In this document: positions 1-6,413 of the stretch, piece after piece
How positions within the stretch are numbered: the first letter of the stretch is position 1
Layout of the letters: every line of letters starts with the position of its first letter
Source: Altererythrobacter sp.
Lineage (GTDB): Bacteria; Pseudomonadota; Alphaproteobacteria; Sphingomonadales; Sphingomonadaceae
NCBI GenBank assembly: GCA_011524425.1
Contig: WTKI01000371.1
Coordinates: 1-7,547, forward strand
Length of the DNA stretch: 7,547 nt
Direction of reading: 5' to 3'
Notes under the pieces: model-generated
Databases searched by the model: none
The model's input: only the letters and a program-made list of their open reading frames with translations
What the model was told of the DNA's origin: nothing
Position numbers and translations under genes: made by a program

Positions 1-1189
1 CATCAAAGACTTGCTGGCGGAAGTTCAAAGTCCAGTTGAACGAAGGCGAATTGTTATAGACCAGCTTCGCGTTAGGAATGACTTCGCGTACCCGGTCAAC
101 CATGCCGGCAATTTGCTCGACATGCGGCTTCTCTGTTTCGATCCACAGCAAGTCCGCGCCGTTTTGCAAGGACGTGATGCAGTCCAGCACGCAGCGGTCT
201 TCGCCGGTTCCTGCGCGGAACTGGTACAGGTTTGAAGGCAAGCGCTTAGGCGCCATCAGTTTTCCGTCGCGGCTGATGAAGACCTGACCATTGGTGATGT
301 TGGCCGGATCTACTTCATCACAGTCAAGGAATGCGTTGTACTGATCGCCCAGATCGCCAGGCTCTTGCGAGAATGCAATCTGCTTCGTCAAACCAGCACC
401 CAGCGAGTCGGTGCGCGCGACAATGATGCCATCCTCAACACCCATTTCCAGGAATGCATGGCGGCAAGCACGAATCTTCTGCAGGAAGTCTTCATGCGGA
501 ACCGTAACCTTGCCGTCTTGGTGGCCGCATTGCTTTTCGTCAGAAACCTGGTTCTCGATTTGCAGTGCGCATGCGCCTGCTTCGATCATTTTCTTGGCCA
601 GCAAATAAGTTGCTTCTGCATTGCCGAAGCCTGCATCGATATCGGCAATGATCGGCACGACATGCGTTTGATGCTCGTCAATCTTGCGCATAATGCGGTG
701 CGTGTTGACCGCATCGCCTGCGTCACGCGCTGCATCGAGCTCGCGGAACAGCCCGCCTAGTTCACGGGCGTCGGCTTGCTTCAGGAAGGTGTAAAGCTCC
801 TCAATCAGAGCAGGGACGCTCGTTTTTTCATGCATGGACTGGTCTGGCAGAGGGCCGAATTCACTGCGCAATGCTGCGACCATCCAGCCTGACAGATAGA
901 GGTAGCGCTGCTTCGTAGTGCCGAAGTGCTTCTTGATAGAAATCATCTTCTGCTGGGCGATAAAACCATGCCAGCAACCAAGCGATTGCGTGTAATTGGC
1001 AGGGTCTGCATCATAGGCTTCCATATCGGCGCGCATGATCTTTGCGGTGTATTTCGCAATATCGAGACCCGTCGGGAAACGGTTCTGGATCGCCATGCGA
1101 GCAGCGCTCTCTGGATCAATAGCATCCCAGCTCGCGCCATTGCCGGCAATGGTCTCGCGGAATTTCTGGATAGTAGCTGTGTAAGTCAT
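1..1189 (-). CDS. aceA: Isocitrate lyase, long type (N-terminal ~396 residues; 3' end outside window)
   Basis: Isocitrate lyase splits isocitrate into glyoxylate and succinate in the cytoplasm. It is the first step of the glyoxylate shunt, needed for growth on acetate and fatty acids. I translated the minus strand by hand from the ATG at 1187-1189; the frame stays open to the left edge. Family motifs are all present: SGW at residues 100-102, the metal-binding stretch ADIDAGFGN at 182-190, the catalytic loop KQCGH at 219-223 with the active-site Cys221, VARTDS at 257-262 and the substrate-binding NNSPSFNW at 379-386. KQCGH followed by QDGKV, and the spacing, point to the ~530-residue class found in Pseudomonas and many alphaproteobacteria rather than the ~430-residue E. 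coli class, so about a quarter of the protein is missing here. The start is supported by AGGAG 8 nt upstream. It is divergent from an ScfR-type regulator, its probable controller. No frameshift or lost catalytic residue is seen. Confidence 0.96.
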   Translation of the reverse strand, partial: MTYTATIQKFRETIAGNGASWDAIDPESAARMAIQNRFPTGLDIAKYTAKIMRADMEAYDADPANYTQSLGCWHGFIAQQKMISIKKHFGTTKQRYLYLSGWMVAALRSEFGPLPDQSMHEKTSVPALIEELYTFLKQADARELGGLFRELDAARDAGDAVNTHRIMRKIDEHQTHVVPIIADIDAGFGNAEATYLLAKKMIEAGACALQIENQVSDEKQCGHQDGKVTVPHEDFLQKIRACRHAFLEMGVEDGIIVARTDSLGAGLTKQIAFSQEPGDLGDQYNAFLDCDEVDPANITNGQVFISRDGKLMAPKRLPSNLYQFRAGTGEDRCVLDCITSLQNGADLLWIETEKPHVEQIAGMVDRVREVIPNAKLVYNNSPSFNWTLNFRQQVFD

Positions 1190-1197
1190 TTTGAATT

Positions 1198-1202
1198 CTC
1201 CT
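1198..1202 (-). promoter_or_regulatory. Ribosome binding site of aceA
   Basis: On the minus strand the sequence reads AGGAG, then 8 nt, then the aceA ATG. This is a near-ideal Shine-Dalgarno site and fixes the aceA start. Confidence 0.85.
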
Positions 1203-1205
1203 GTG

Positions 1206-1223
1206 AGGGCGGGGAGGCGCCCT
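1206..1223 (-). promoter_or_regulatory. Potential hairpin in the aceA leader, just before the Shine-Dalgarno site
   Basis: A perfect 6-bp inverted repeat, AGGGCG and CGCCCT, is separated by a 6-nt loop. All six pairs are G-C except one A-T. On the aceA transcript the 3' arm ends 3 nt before AGGAG, and the loop (CCTCCC) contains CTCC, which can pair with GGAG of the ribosome binding site. The dyad is seen directly. A role in aceA translation or mRNA stability is inference, and a 6-bp stem in a GC-rich stretch could be chance. Confidence 0.4.
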
Positions 1224-1321
1224 TTGCTCACTCTGATTGCCTCAGCAGCGTGCGATTCGACAGAAAATTCACAAAAAAACTTGTCATATAGGGCTAATCG
1301 GCAGGAAAAAGCGTGTGATGA

Positions 1322-1337
1322 TGTAAATATATTTACA
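1322..1337. promoter_or_regulatory. Perfect 16-bp palindrome, candidate operator of the divergent regulator
   Basis: TGTAAATATATTTACA is identical to its own reverse complement over 16 bp. It sits 56 bp before the regulator start and 132 bp before the aceA start. A dimeric helix-turn-helix protein would be expected to bind such a dyad. The position suits autoregulation of the regulator together with control of aceA from upstream. The symmetry is seen directly; the identity of the bound protein is inference. TyrR boxes have the same half-sites but a 6-bp rather than 4-bp centre, so TyrR-type binding is less likely. Confidence 0.6.
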
Positions 1338-1380
1338 AAATTCATTGAAAGCCGCTAAGGCTATTGGAGCTAGCGTAAGC

Positions 1381-1390
1381 GAGAGGAAGG
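1381..1390 (+). promoter_or_regulatory. Ribosome binding site of the ScfR-type regulator
   Basis: A purine-rich GAGAGGAAGG ends 3 nt before the ATG; its AGGA core leaves a 6-nt spacer. It supports the start at 1394. Confidence 0.7.
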
Positions 1391-1393
1391 CGC

Positions 1394-2791
1394 ATGTCAG
1401 ACGGGTCAGTTTTTGCCGGGCCAGCGATCCGGCGTTTGCGAAAGCGCAAAGCTTTGACGCAGGCCTCCATGGCGAGCGCTTTGGGAATCAGCCCGAGCTA
1501 TCTCAATCTGATTGAGCGAAACCAGCGACCACTATCCGCTCGCGTCCTCGTGCAGGTTATCGAGCAGTTTGAATTTGATCCGCGAACCTTACGTCAAGAC
1601 GAAGCGATAGGTGGTTTGGACGGCCTCGCGCGCCGGCTGAATGATGAGCGTTTCTCTGATCTGGGTATAGATCGAGAGGAGATTGACGAATTTCTCGCTA
1701 CTGCACCACAAGTCGCAGCGGCATTCGTGCGCCTCTACGACAAGGCTGCACCTGAACCGTCGGGGGTGAACAGCTCTCTGGCTGCTTCGCGCCGCGAGAT
1801 TGAACGTTGGCAGGGCCACTTTGCCGATCTTGATAGTGAAGCGGAGAGACTGGCGGATGAATTGCGCCTGTCGCGCGGGGATATGGGCGCTGCATTGACT
1901 GAGCGATTGCGCGAGAGGCATCAGCTATCCGTTCGAATTTTGCCGCTTGATGTGATGCCAGAGGCGATGCGCAGATTGGACCTGCACGCGCGCCAACTGC
2001 AATTGTCGGAGATGCTTGACCGTTCTTCGCGCAATTTCCAGATCGCCTTGCAGATTGCGCAGCTTGAACAACGCGAGGCCATCACCAGTCTTGTCGCAGG
2101 GTCGCAACTGACCGATGATGCGTCCCGCCAGCTATTTGAACACCATCTCTACAGCTATGTCGCGGCAGCAATCCTGATGCCTTACAGCCGGTTCCTTAGG
2201 GCCTGTGACCAGACCGGTTATGACATAACGGTTCTTCAGCGCCGGTTCGGCGTAGGCTTTGAACAAGTCGCGCACAGGCTCACGACTTTGCAACGCGTCG
2301 GTCAGCGCGGCCTTCCGTTCTTCATGGTCCGGATTGACAAGGCCGGCCAGTTTTCGAAGCGTTTTTCAGGCGCAAGCGGGGCAACCTGGCTAGAGGGCGA
2401 TGCGAGCTGTCCGCTTTGGGTCCCGCACGAAGCTTTTGAAAATCGTGGTCAGCTTTGCGTGCAAAATGTCGAGGTGGACGGAGCCGATGCGGGCCCTTCT
2501 CATTGGTTTACTATGGCGCGCTCTGTCGAAGCGATCGGTGCAGGGGCTAAAGCCGGATTTGTCATAGTGCTGGGTGTTGAAGCCCGCCTGGCGGGTAACC
2601 TTGCTGCTGCACAAGGTGTGCGTTTGGATGCAGATGCTGCGCAAACCATTGGACAGGGGTGTGCGCGCTGCTTTGTGCAGGAATGCCGACAGCGTTCTTT
2701 GCCGCCGCGCGGCGCTGCCTTGCGTATAGATCGCATCAAGCGCGGGGTTACGCCGTTTGCATTCGGAGAGCCTCAGACCTCTGTTTCCTAA
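1394..2791 (+). CDS. ScfR-family (RamB/PccR-like) transcriptional regulator: XRE helix-turn-helix, IrrE-like and DUF2083 domains
   Basis: This 465-residue cytoplasmic DNA-binding protein belongs to the short-chain fatty acyl-CoA regulator family, which includes RamB of Corynebacterium (glyoxylate shunt) and PccR of Rhodobacter (propionyl-CoA assimilation). An XRE-type helix-turn-helix lies at about residues 10-65, with the typical QASMASALGISPSYLNLIE. A middle region (about 175-300) resembles the ImmA/IrrE fold, ending in the family-typical LMPYSRFL (261-268) and RFGVGFEQVAHRLTTLQR (284-301). The C-terminal DUF2083 region has CPLW at 339-342 (Cys339) and a cysteine cluster C423-x2-C426-x4-C431 before QR and PP. 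The HExxH zinc motif of active IrrE proteases is absent; the matching stretch reads QIALQIAQLE (216-225). The ATG follows GAGAGGAAGG at 1381-1390. Divergence from aceA strongly suggests control of the glyoxylate shunt. Whether it activates or represses, and its exact ligand, cannot be read from the sequence. Confidence 0.88.
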   Translation: MSDGSVFAGPAIRRLRKRKALTQASMASALGISPSYLNLIERNQRPLSARVLVQVIEQFEFDPRTLRQDEAIGGLDGLARRLNDERFSDLGIDREEIDEFLATAPQVAAAFVRLYDKAAPEPSGVNSSLAASRREIERWQGHFADLDSEAERLADELRLSRGDMGAALTERLRERHQLSVRILPLDVMPEAMRRLDLHARQLQLSEMLDRSSRNFQIALQIAQLEQREAITSLVAGSQLTDDASRQLFEHHLYSYVAAAILMPYSRFLRACDQTGYDITVLQRRFGVGFEQVAHRLTTLQRVGQRGLPFFMVRIDKAGQFSKRFSGASGATWLEGDASCPLWVPHEAFENRGQLCVQNVEVDGADAGPSHWFTMARSVEAIGAGAKAGFVIVLGVEARLAGNLAAAQGVRLDADAAQTIGQGCARCFVQECRQRSLPPRGAALRIDRIKRGVTPFAFGEPQTSVS

Positions 2792-2889
2792 CGGCATGTT
2801 TACGATGCAGGCTGAGAAAAATCAGAAGGTTAAACAGTAGTGTAAAGTTTACCGACAGGTAACTTCTCTCAGCTAATTTCTTCGCTGTC
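2792..2889. promoter_or_regulatory. Regulator-prsK gap with overlapping dyads
   Basis: This 98-bp gap holds two overlapping inverted repeats. The first is GTAAA-G-TTTAC at 2842-2852. The second runs from 2845 to 2865: left arm AAGTTTACC, loop GACA, right arm GGTAACTT, pairing over 8 bp with one bulged T. A smaller dyad, CTGA and TCAG around AAAAA, lies near 2811-2825. No T-run follows the larger dyad, so it is not a classic intrinsic terminator, and an operator for prsK is more likely. I found no sigma-54 -24/-12 element here. No Shine-Dalgarno sequence is visible before the prsK ATG. Confidence 0.45.
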
Positions 2890-4995
2890 ATGTTTAGCGA
2901 GGTCTTCCTCTCAGGGCTCAGTTTTGCTGGGTATTTTGCAAGCTCGGTGGTGTGTGCCGTCGGCGCGATCCTTGTGCTTAAGCGCGGCGATCCGACCCGC
3001 CCTGACCGTGAAGCGCAGATGGCGACGCTTACGCTGTTGGCCTTGTGGAGCGCACTTGCAGCGACGGCAGGGGCATTTTCCTCTTACGCCTTGCTGGCAG
3101 AAACAATCCGCATCTTAGCGACAATCTGGCTGTTGCAGAAAATGTTCGCCAATGACGGCCGCGATGAGAGCGTGCGGCTGGTAAAGCCGGTCGTGGCGGC
3201 CTTGGTCTTTGTCGAGTTGCTTCAACCAGTGCTTATGCTGATCGCGGTCACAGGCGATAGCGATGCGATGGTTTTCCAGATTGCTATGGCGATGCGGATG
3301 CTCGGTGCCACAGGTGCACTTGTGCTGTTGCACAATCTTTATTCCGGTGCAGCAGGTTCCTCCCGGCTGCTTCTGCGCTCAAGTGCAGTGGCGTTGGCCT
3401 GCCTTTGGGCGTTCGACCTTAACTATTACCTGCTTGCGTGGATGGGTGAAAAGCCCCCGGCCTTGCTTAGCGCGCTGCGCGGTTTTGCTATTGCTATCAT
3501 CGCTGTACCTATGGCTCTTGGTGCGAGCAATGCCACGCAAGATTTGGAATTTCGGCCAAGCCGCAAAGTCACTTTCCAGTCGCTGTCTGTCCTTCTGATC
3601 GGTTTTTACATTGTTGCCATGTTAGTGGTGACTCAGTCGCTTGAAAGCGTGGGCGGTGAGCTAAGCCGGTTTACACAAGTCGCGTTCCTGATTGTCGCCA
3701 GTCTTATCGCCCTGATATGGCTGCCATCTAAACGCCTGCGTGGCTGGTTGCGGGTAATAGTGGCAAAGCACCTGTTTGCGCACCGCTATGATTATCGCGA
3801 GGAGTGGCTGCGCTTTACAAAAACTGTGAGCCGCGGGTCCAACAGCGATGCGACCTTGCATGAGCGTGCGGTAAAGGCTCTGGCGGACATCACAGACAGC
3901 AATGCAGGTTTGCTTTTAGCACCCAATGAAGAGGCACAACTTGAGCTTGTTGCGCGCTGGCAATGGAAGTCGATAGAAGTTCCCGCGATTGCGGCACCCT
4001 ATCAACTTGCAGGTGTGCTAGAAGAGAATAACTACATTCTCAACCTGGACGAGCTGCGCAAAGGGATCAATCGCCACGGCGAGCGGGCTTTTGTTCCTGA
4101 TTGGCTGATCGCGTCAGACGATGCCTGGGCGGTTGTGCCTTTGCTGCATTACGACCGATTGGTTGGCACTATCGTGCTTGGGCGTCCTGCCACTCATCGA
4201 CCGTTGGATTGGGAAGATCTCGACCTGCTGCGCGTGGCAGGCCAGCAGATTGCCAGCTATCTAGCTGAGCAATCCGGGCAAGAAGCCTTGATGGAAGCAT
4301 CGCGGTTTGACGAATTCAATCGTCGCATCGCCTTTGTAATGCACGATATCAAGAACCTTGCGAGCCAGTTGAGCTTGCTTGCGCGCAATGCAGAAAAGCA
4401 CGCAGAAAATCCCGAATTTCGCGCTGATATGCTTGTCACTCTCAGGAACAGTTCTGACAAGCTGAACGGATTGCTGGCACGTCTTTCACGCTATGGGTCC
4501 GGACAGTCAAACGCTAGCGAACTGGTCAACCTGGAGGCAGTTGCGCATGGCGTAGCTGAACGCTTTGCCCAGCTCGAGTGTGTGGAACTTGTGCGTCAGG
4601 AAGAGTGCCCGGTTCATGCTGATCCGGAGGCGTTGGAGCAAGCGTTGATCCATCTGGTGCAGAACGCAATTGATGCCAGCGCAAAGGGGGCGCCTGTTTA
4701 TCTGGATGTGACCAATGACGGCATGTTCGGCCGGATCGAAATTATTGATAGCGGCAAGGGCATGACGCCAGGCTTCATCAGAAGCGGCCTGTTCAAACCG
4801 TTTGTTTCTTCGAAAGATGGCGGCTTCGGGATTGGCGCTTACGAAGCGCGCGAACTGATCCGTGCAATGGGCGGACAGTTAGAAGTGGAGTCACGTGAAG
4901 GGCTGGGTACGCGCTTCACAATCAAGCTTCCGAAATTCGATGCTGAGCGACTGAGCTCTAGCTCAAATCCTACTTTACAAGATGAGGTGGCGTAA
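2890..4995 (+). CDS. prsK: PEP-CTERM system sensor histidine kinase PrsK
   Basis: PrsK is the inner-membrane sensor kinase of the XrtA/PEP-CTERM exopolysaccharide system; it should autophosphorylate and pass phosphate to PrsR. The 701-residue length fits the family. The first ~280 residues carry about eight or nine hydrophobic segments (roughly 9-30, 46-65, 67-85, 99-121, 127-149, 161-185, 192-211, 230-249, 262-279). A GAF-like region covers about 310-460. The phosphoacceptor is His485 in VMHDIKNL, a variant H-box typical of this family. The ATPase domain shows the N-box LVQNAIDAS (589-597, Asn592), the G1 box DSGKG (620-624), the F-box LFKPFVSSK (634-642), a G2-like GGFGIGA (644-650) and GLGTRFTIKLP (671-681). 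An in-frame TAA at 2860-2862 and no alternative start after it fix the ATG at 2890, although no Shine-Dalgarno is visible. Its stop overlaps the prsR start (TAATG). The stimulus sensed is unknown. Confidence 0.9.
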   Translation: MFSEVFLSGLSFAGYFASSVVCAVGAILVLKRGDPTRPDREAQMATLTLLALWSALAATAGAFSSYALLAETIRILATIWLLQKMFANDGRDESVRLVKPVVAALVFVELLQPVLMLIAVTGDSDAMVFQIAMAMRMLGATGALVLLHNLYSGAAGSSRLLLRSSAVALACLWAFDLNYYLLAWMGEKPPALLSALRGFAIAIIAVPMALGASNATQDLEFRPSRKVTFQSLSVLLIGFYIVAMLVVTQSLESVGGELSRFTQVAFLIVASLIALIWLPSKRLRGWLRVIVAKHLFAHRYDYREEWLRFTKTVSRGSNSDATLHERAVKALADITDSNAGLLLAPNEEAQLELVARWQWKSIEVPAIAAPYQLAGVLEENNYILNLDELRKGINRHGERAFVPDWLIASDDAWAVVPLLHYDRLVGTIVLGRPATHRPLDWEDLDLLRVAGQQIASYLAEQSGQEALMEASRFDEFNRRIAFVMHDIKNLASQLSLLARNAEKHAENPEFRADMLVTLRNSSDKLNGLLARLSRYGSGQSNASELVNLEAVAHGVAERFAQLECVELVRQEECPVHADPEALEQALIHLVQNAIDASAKGAPVYLDVTNDGMFGRIEIIDSGKGMTPGFIRSGLFKPFVSSKDGGFGIGAYEARELIRAMGGQLEVESREGLGTRFTIKLPKFDAERLSSSSNPTLQDEVA

Positions 4996-4997
4996 TG
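4984..4997 (+). promoter_or_regulatory. Ribosome binding site and TAATG stop/start overlap coupling prsK to prsR
   Basis: GAGGTGG (4984-4990) lies inside the last prsK codons, followed by TAATG, in which the last base of the prsK stop is the first base of the prsR ATG. This arrangement indicates one transcript and probable translational coupling of kinase and regulator. Confidence 0.8.
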
Positions 4998-6359
4998 GCC
5001 GAGAAGAATCCGGTGCTGCTTATTATCGAAGACGATGAAGGTCTGCAGGCGCAGTTGAAATGGGCCTATGATGACTTTGAAGTCGTCATTGCTGGCGATC
5101 GTGAAAGCGCTCTGGCTGCGCTCCGGCAATATGAACCCGCAGTGGTTACTCTGGACCTCGGGTTGCCGCCGGATCCAGACGGGACAAGCGAAGGCTTTGC
5201 TGTGCTTGATGCGATCATGGCGATCAAGCCGGATACGAAAATTGTTGTCGCTTCTGGTCATGGCGCGCGTGAAAGCGCACTGCAGGCAATCGAGCGCGGC
5301 GCTTATGATTTCTATCAGAAGCCGGTGGATATCGACGCGCTCGGCCTGATTGTTCGTCGGGCATATAATCTCCACCAGATCGAAGCTGAAAACCGCCGCT
5401 TGACCGTAAAAGCGGGCGAGGACAGCACTGTGCTTGGGCGCTTGATCACTGATGCGCCTGAGATGGTGCAAGTCGCACGCACGATTGAGCGCGTTGCCAA
5501 GACGAGCGTGTCCGTCATGCTGCTTGGCGCGAGTGGAACCGGCAAGGAATTGCTAGCGCAAGGTTTGCACGATTCAAGCGATCGTAAAGACGGCCCCTTC
5601 ATTGCCATCAATTGTGCAGCGATCCCGGAAAATCTGCTGGAAAGCGAGCTGTTCGGTCATGAAAAGGGCGCATTTACAGGCGCTGTGAAAACAACCGAAG
5701 GCAAGATTGAAAGCGCAAATGGTGGCACGCTTTTTCTTGACGAAGTCGGCGACATTCCGCTGCCTTTGCAAGTCAAACTGCTGCGTTTCCTGCAAGAGCG
5801 GACGATCGAACGGATCGGTGGCCGCAAGGAGATAGCGGTCGATACGCGCATCGTGTGCGCGACCCACCAAAACCTTGAAGCGATGATCACCGAAGGCGGT
5901 TTTCGCGAAGACCTTTATTACAGGCTCGCAGAAATTGTCGTAAAGATTCCAACTTTGGCTGAGCGCCCGGGTGATGCGACGCTGCTTGCAAAGGCGTTCC
6001 TAAAGCGTTTTTCGAACGAGATGAACCCGGCTGTGACGGGCTTTGCAGCCGATGCTCTGGCAGCCATTGACGGCCATGCTTGGCCAGGCAATGTGCGTGA
6101 GCTCGAAAACCGGGTGAAGCGCGCGGTGATTATGGCGGATGGCAAGCTGGTGTCAGCTGGCGATCTCGATCTTCAGGAAAGCGGCGAAGGGCGAGATGAC
6201 GTCTTGAACATCAAGGCCGCGCGCGAAGAGGCGGACAGACGCGTGATCCGCCATGCGCTTGCGCGCAGCGAAGGCAACATCTCAAGCACAGCCAAGATGC
6301 TGGGGATCAGCAGGCCAACTTTGTATGATTTGTTGAAGCAATACGACCTGCAAGCTTAA
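4995..6359 (+). CDS. prsR: PEP-CTERM-box sigma-54-dependent response regulator PrsR
   Basis: PrsR is a cytoplasmic NtrC-type activator, the partner of PrsK; in the known system it switches on PEP-CTERM protein and polysaccharide genes through RpoN. The 454 residues form three domains. The receiver (about 5-125) has acidic residues Asp13 and Asp14, phosphoacceptor Asp54 in TLDLGLP, Ser87 and Lys109. The AAA+ domain (about 150-380) has Walker A GASGTGKE (178-185), the sigma-54 contact loop GAFTGA (225-230), Walker B GGTLFLDE (243-250), FREDLYYRL (303-311) and WPGNVRELEN (363-372). The C-terminal Fis-type helix-turn-helix (about 414-449) ends in AKMLGISRPTLYDLLKQ. All catalytic residues are intact, so it should be a working ATPase activator. 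The receiver loop after Asp54 holds an extra acidic, proline-rich stretch (PPDPDGTSEG), as in PrsR-type receivers. No sigma-54 promoter was found in the intergenic gaps, so its targets probably lie elsewhere. Confidence 0.93.
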   Translation: MAEKNPVLLIIEDDEGLQAQLKWAYDDFEVVIAGDRESALAALRQYEPAVVTLDLGLPPDPDGTSEGFAVLDAIMAIKPDTKIVVASGHGARESALQAIERGAYDFYQKPVDIDALGLIVRRAYNLHQIEAENRRLTVKAGEDSTVLGRLITDAPEMVQVARTIERVAKTSVSVMLLGASGTGKELLAQGLHDSSDRKDGPFIAINCAAIPENLLESELFGHEKGAFTGAVKTTEGKIESANGGTLFLDEVGDIPLPLQVKLLRFLQERTIERIGGRKEIAVDTRIVCATHQNLEAMITEGGFREDLYYRLAEIVVKIPTLAERPGDATLLAKAFLKRFSNEMNPAVTGFAADALAAIDGHAWPGNVRELENRVKRAVIMADGKLVSAGDLDLQESGEGRDDVLNIKAAREEADRRVIRHALARSEGNISSTAKMLGISRPTLYDLLKQYDLQA

Positions 6360-6402
6360 TCCTGCTGCGCACTACCACTCGACAAGACTGCTAGTGCAAG
6401 GC

Positions 6403-6408
6403 AGGGGG
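6403..6408 (+). promoter_or_regulatory. Ribosome binding site of the SBF-like transporter
   Basis: AGGGGG with a 5-nt spacer precedes the ATG at 6414. It lies in the 54-bp gap after prsR, where I see no terminator and no clear promoter, so read-through from prsKR is possible. Confidence 0.55.
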
Positions 6409-6413
6409 CAGCA

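Larger units (their letters stand above)
1190..1393. promoter_or_regulatory. Divergent aceA / regulator control region
   Basis: This 204-bp gap separates two divergent genes and must hold both promoters. Its middle (about 1262-1345) is clearly more AT-rich than the flanking genes and includes a run of seven A. For aceA, a possible -10 (TATATG, or CTATAT one base earlier) lies on the minus strand at about 1285-1291. No good -35 is visible at the normal spacing, which would suit an activator-dependent promoter. I could not assign a convincing promoter to the plus-strand gene. No TTTGCAAA-type element, as reported for some members of this regulator family, was found here. Confidence 0.55.

Noticed and set aside
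365..760. Plus-strand open frame of 131 codons
   Set aside because: It lies antisense within aceA, whose minus-strand translation matches isocitrate lyase motif by motif. The plus frame shows no recognisable domain.
926..1291. Plus-strand open frame of 121 codons reaching into the aceA-regulator gap
   Set aside because: Mostly antisense to the aceA 5' end, with no recognisable domain; its tail runs through the AT-rich promoter region.
1349..1364. AGCC-GCTAA-GGCT dyad in the regulator leader
   Set aside because: Only 4-bp arms; expected by chance at this length.
2390..2797. Minus-strand open frame of 135 codons under the regulator's C-terminal region
   Set aside because: Shadow of the DUF2083 coding region; no domain or membrane pattern recognised.
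2793..2811. GGCATG...TGCA before prsK as a sigma-54 promoter
   Set aside because: The GG and GC elements are two bases too far apart for a functional -24/-12 promoter.
4162..4180. TGGCAC...TGC element resembling a sigma-54 promoter
   Set aside because: The GG to GC distance is one base short of the required -24/-12 spacing, and it lies inside prsK coding sequence.
4839..5471. Long minus-strand open frame of 210 codons across the prsK-prsR junction
   Set aside because: It is antisense to the conserved ATPase end of PrsK and the receiver of PrsR. Its translation has no recognisable domain, and codon structure of the plus genes explains the openness.
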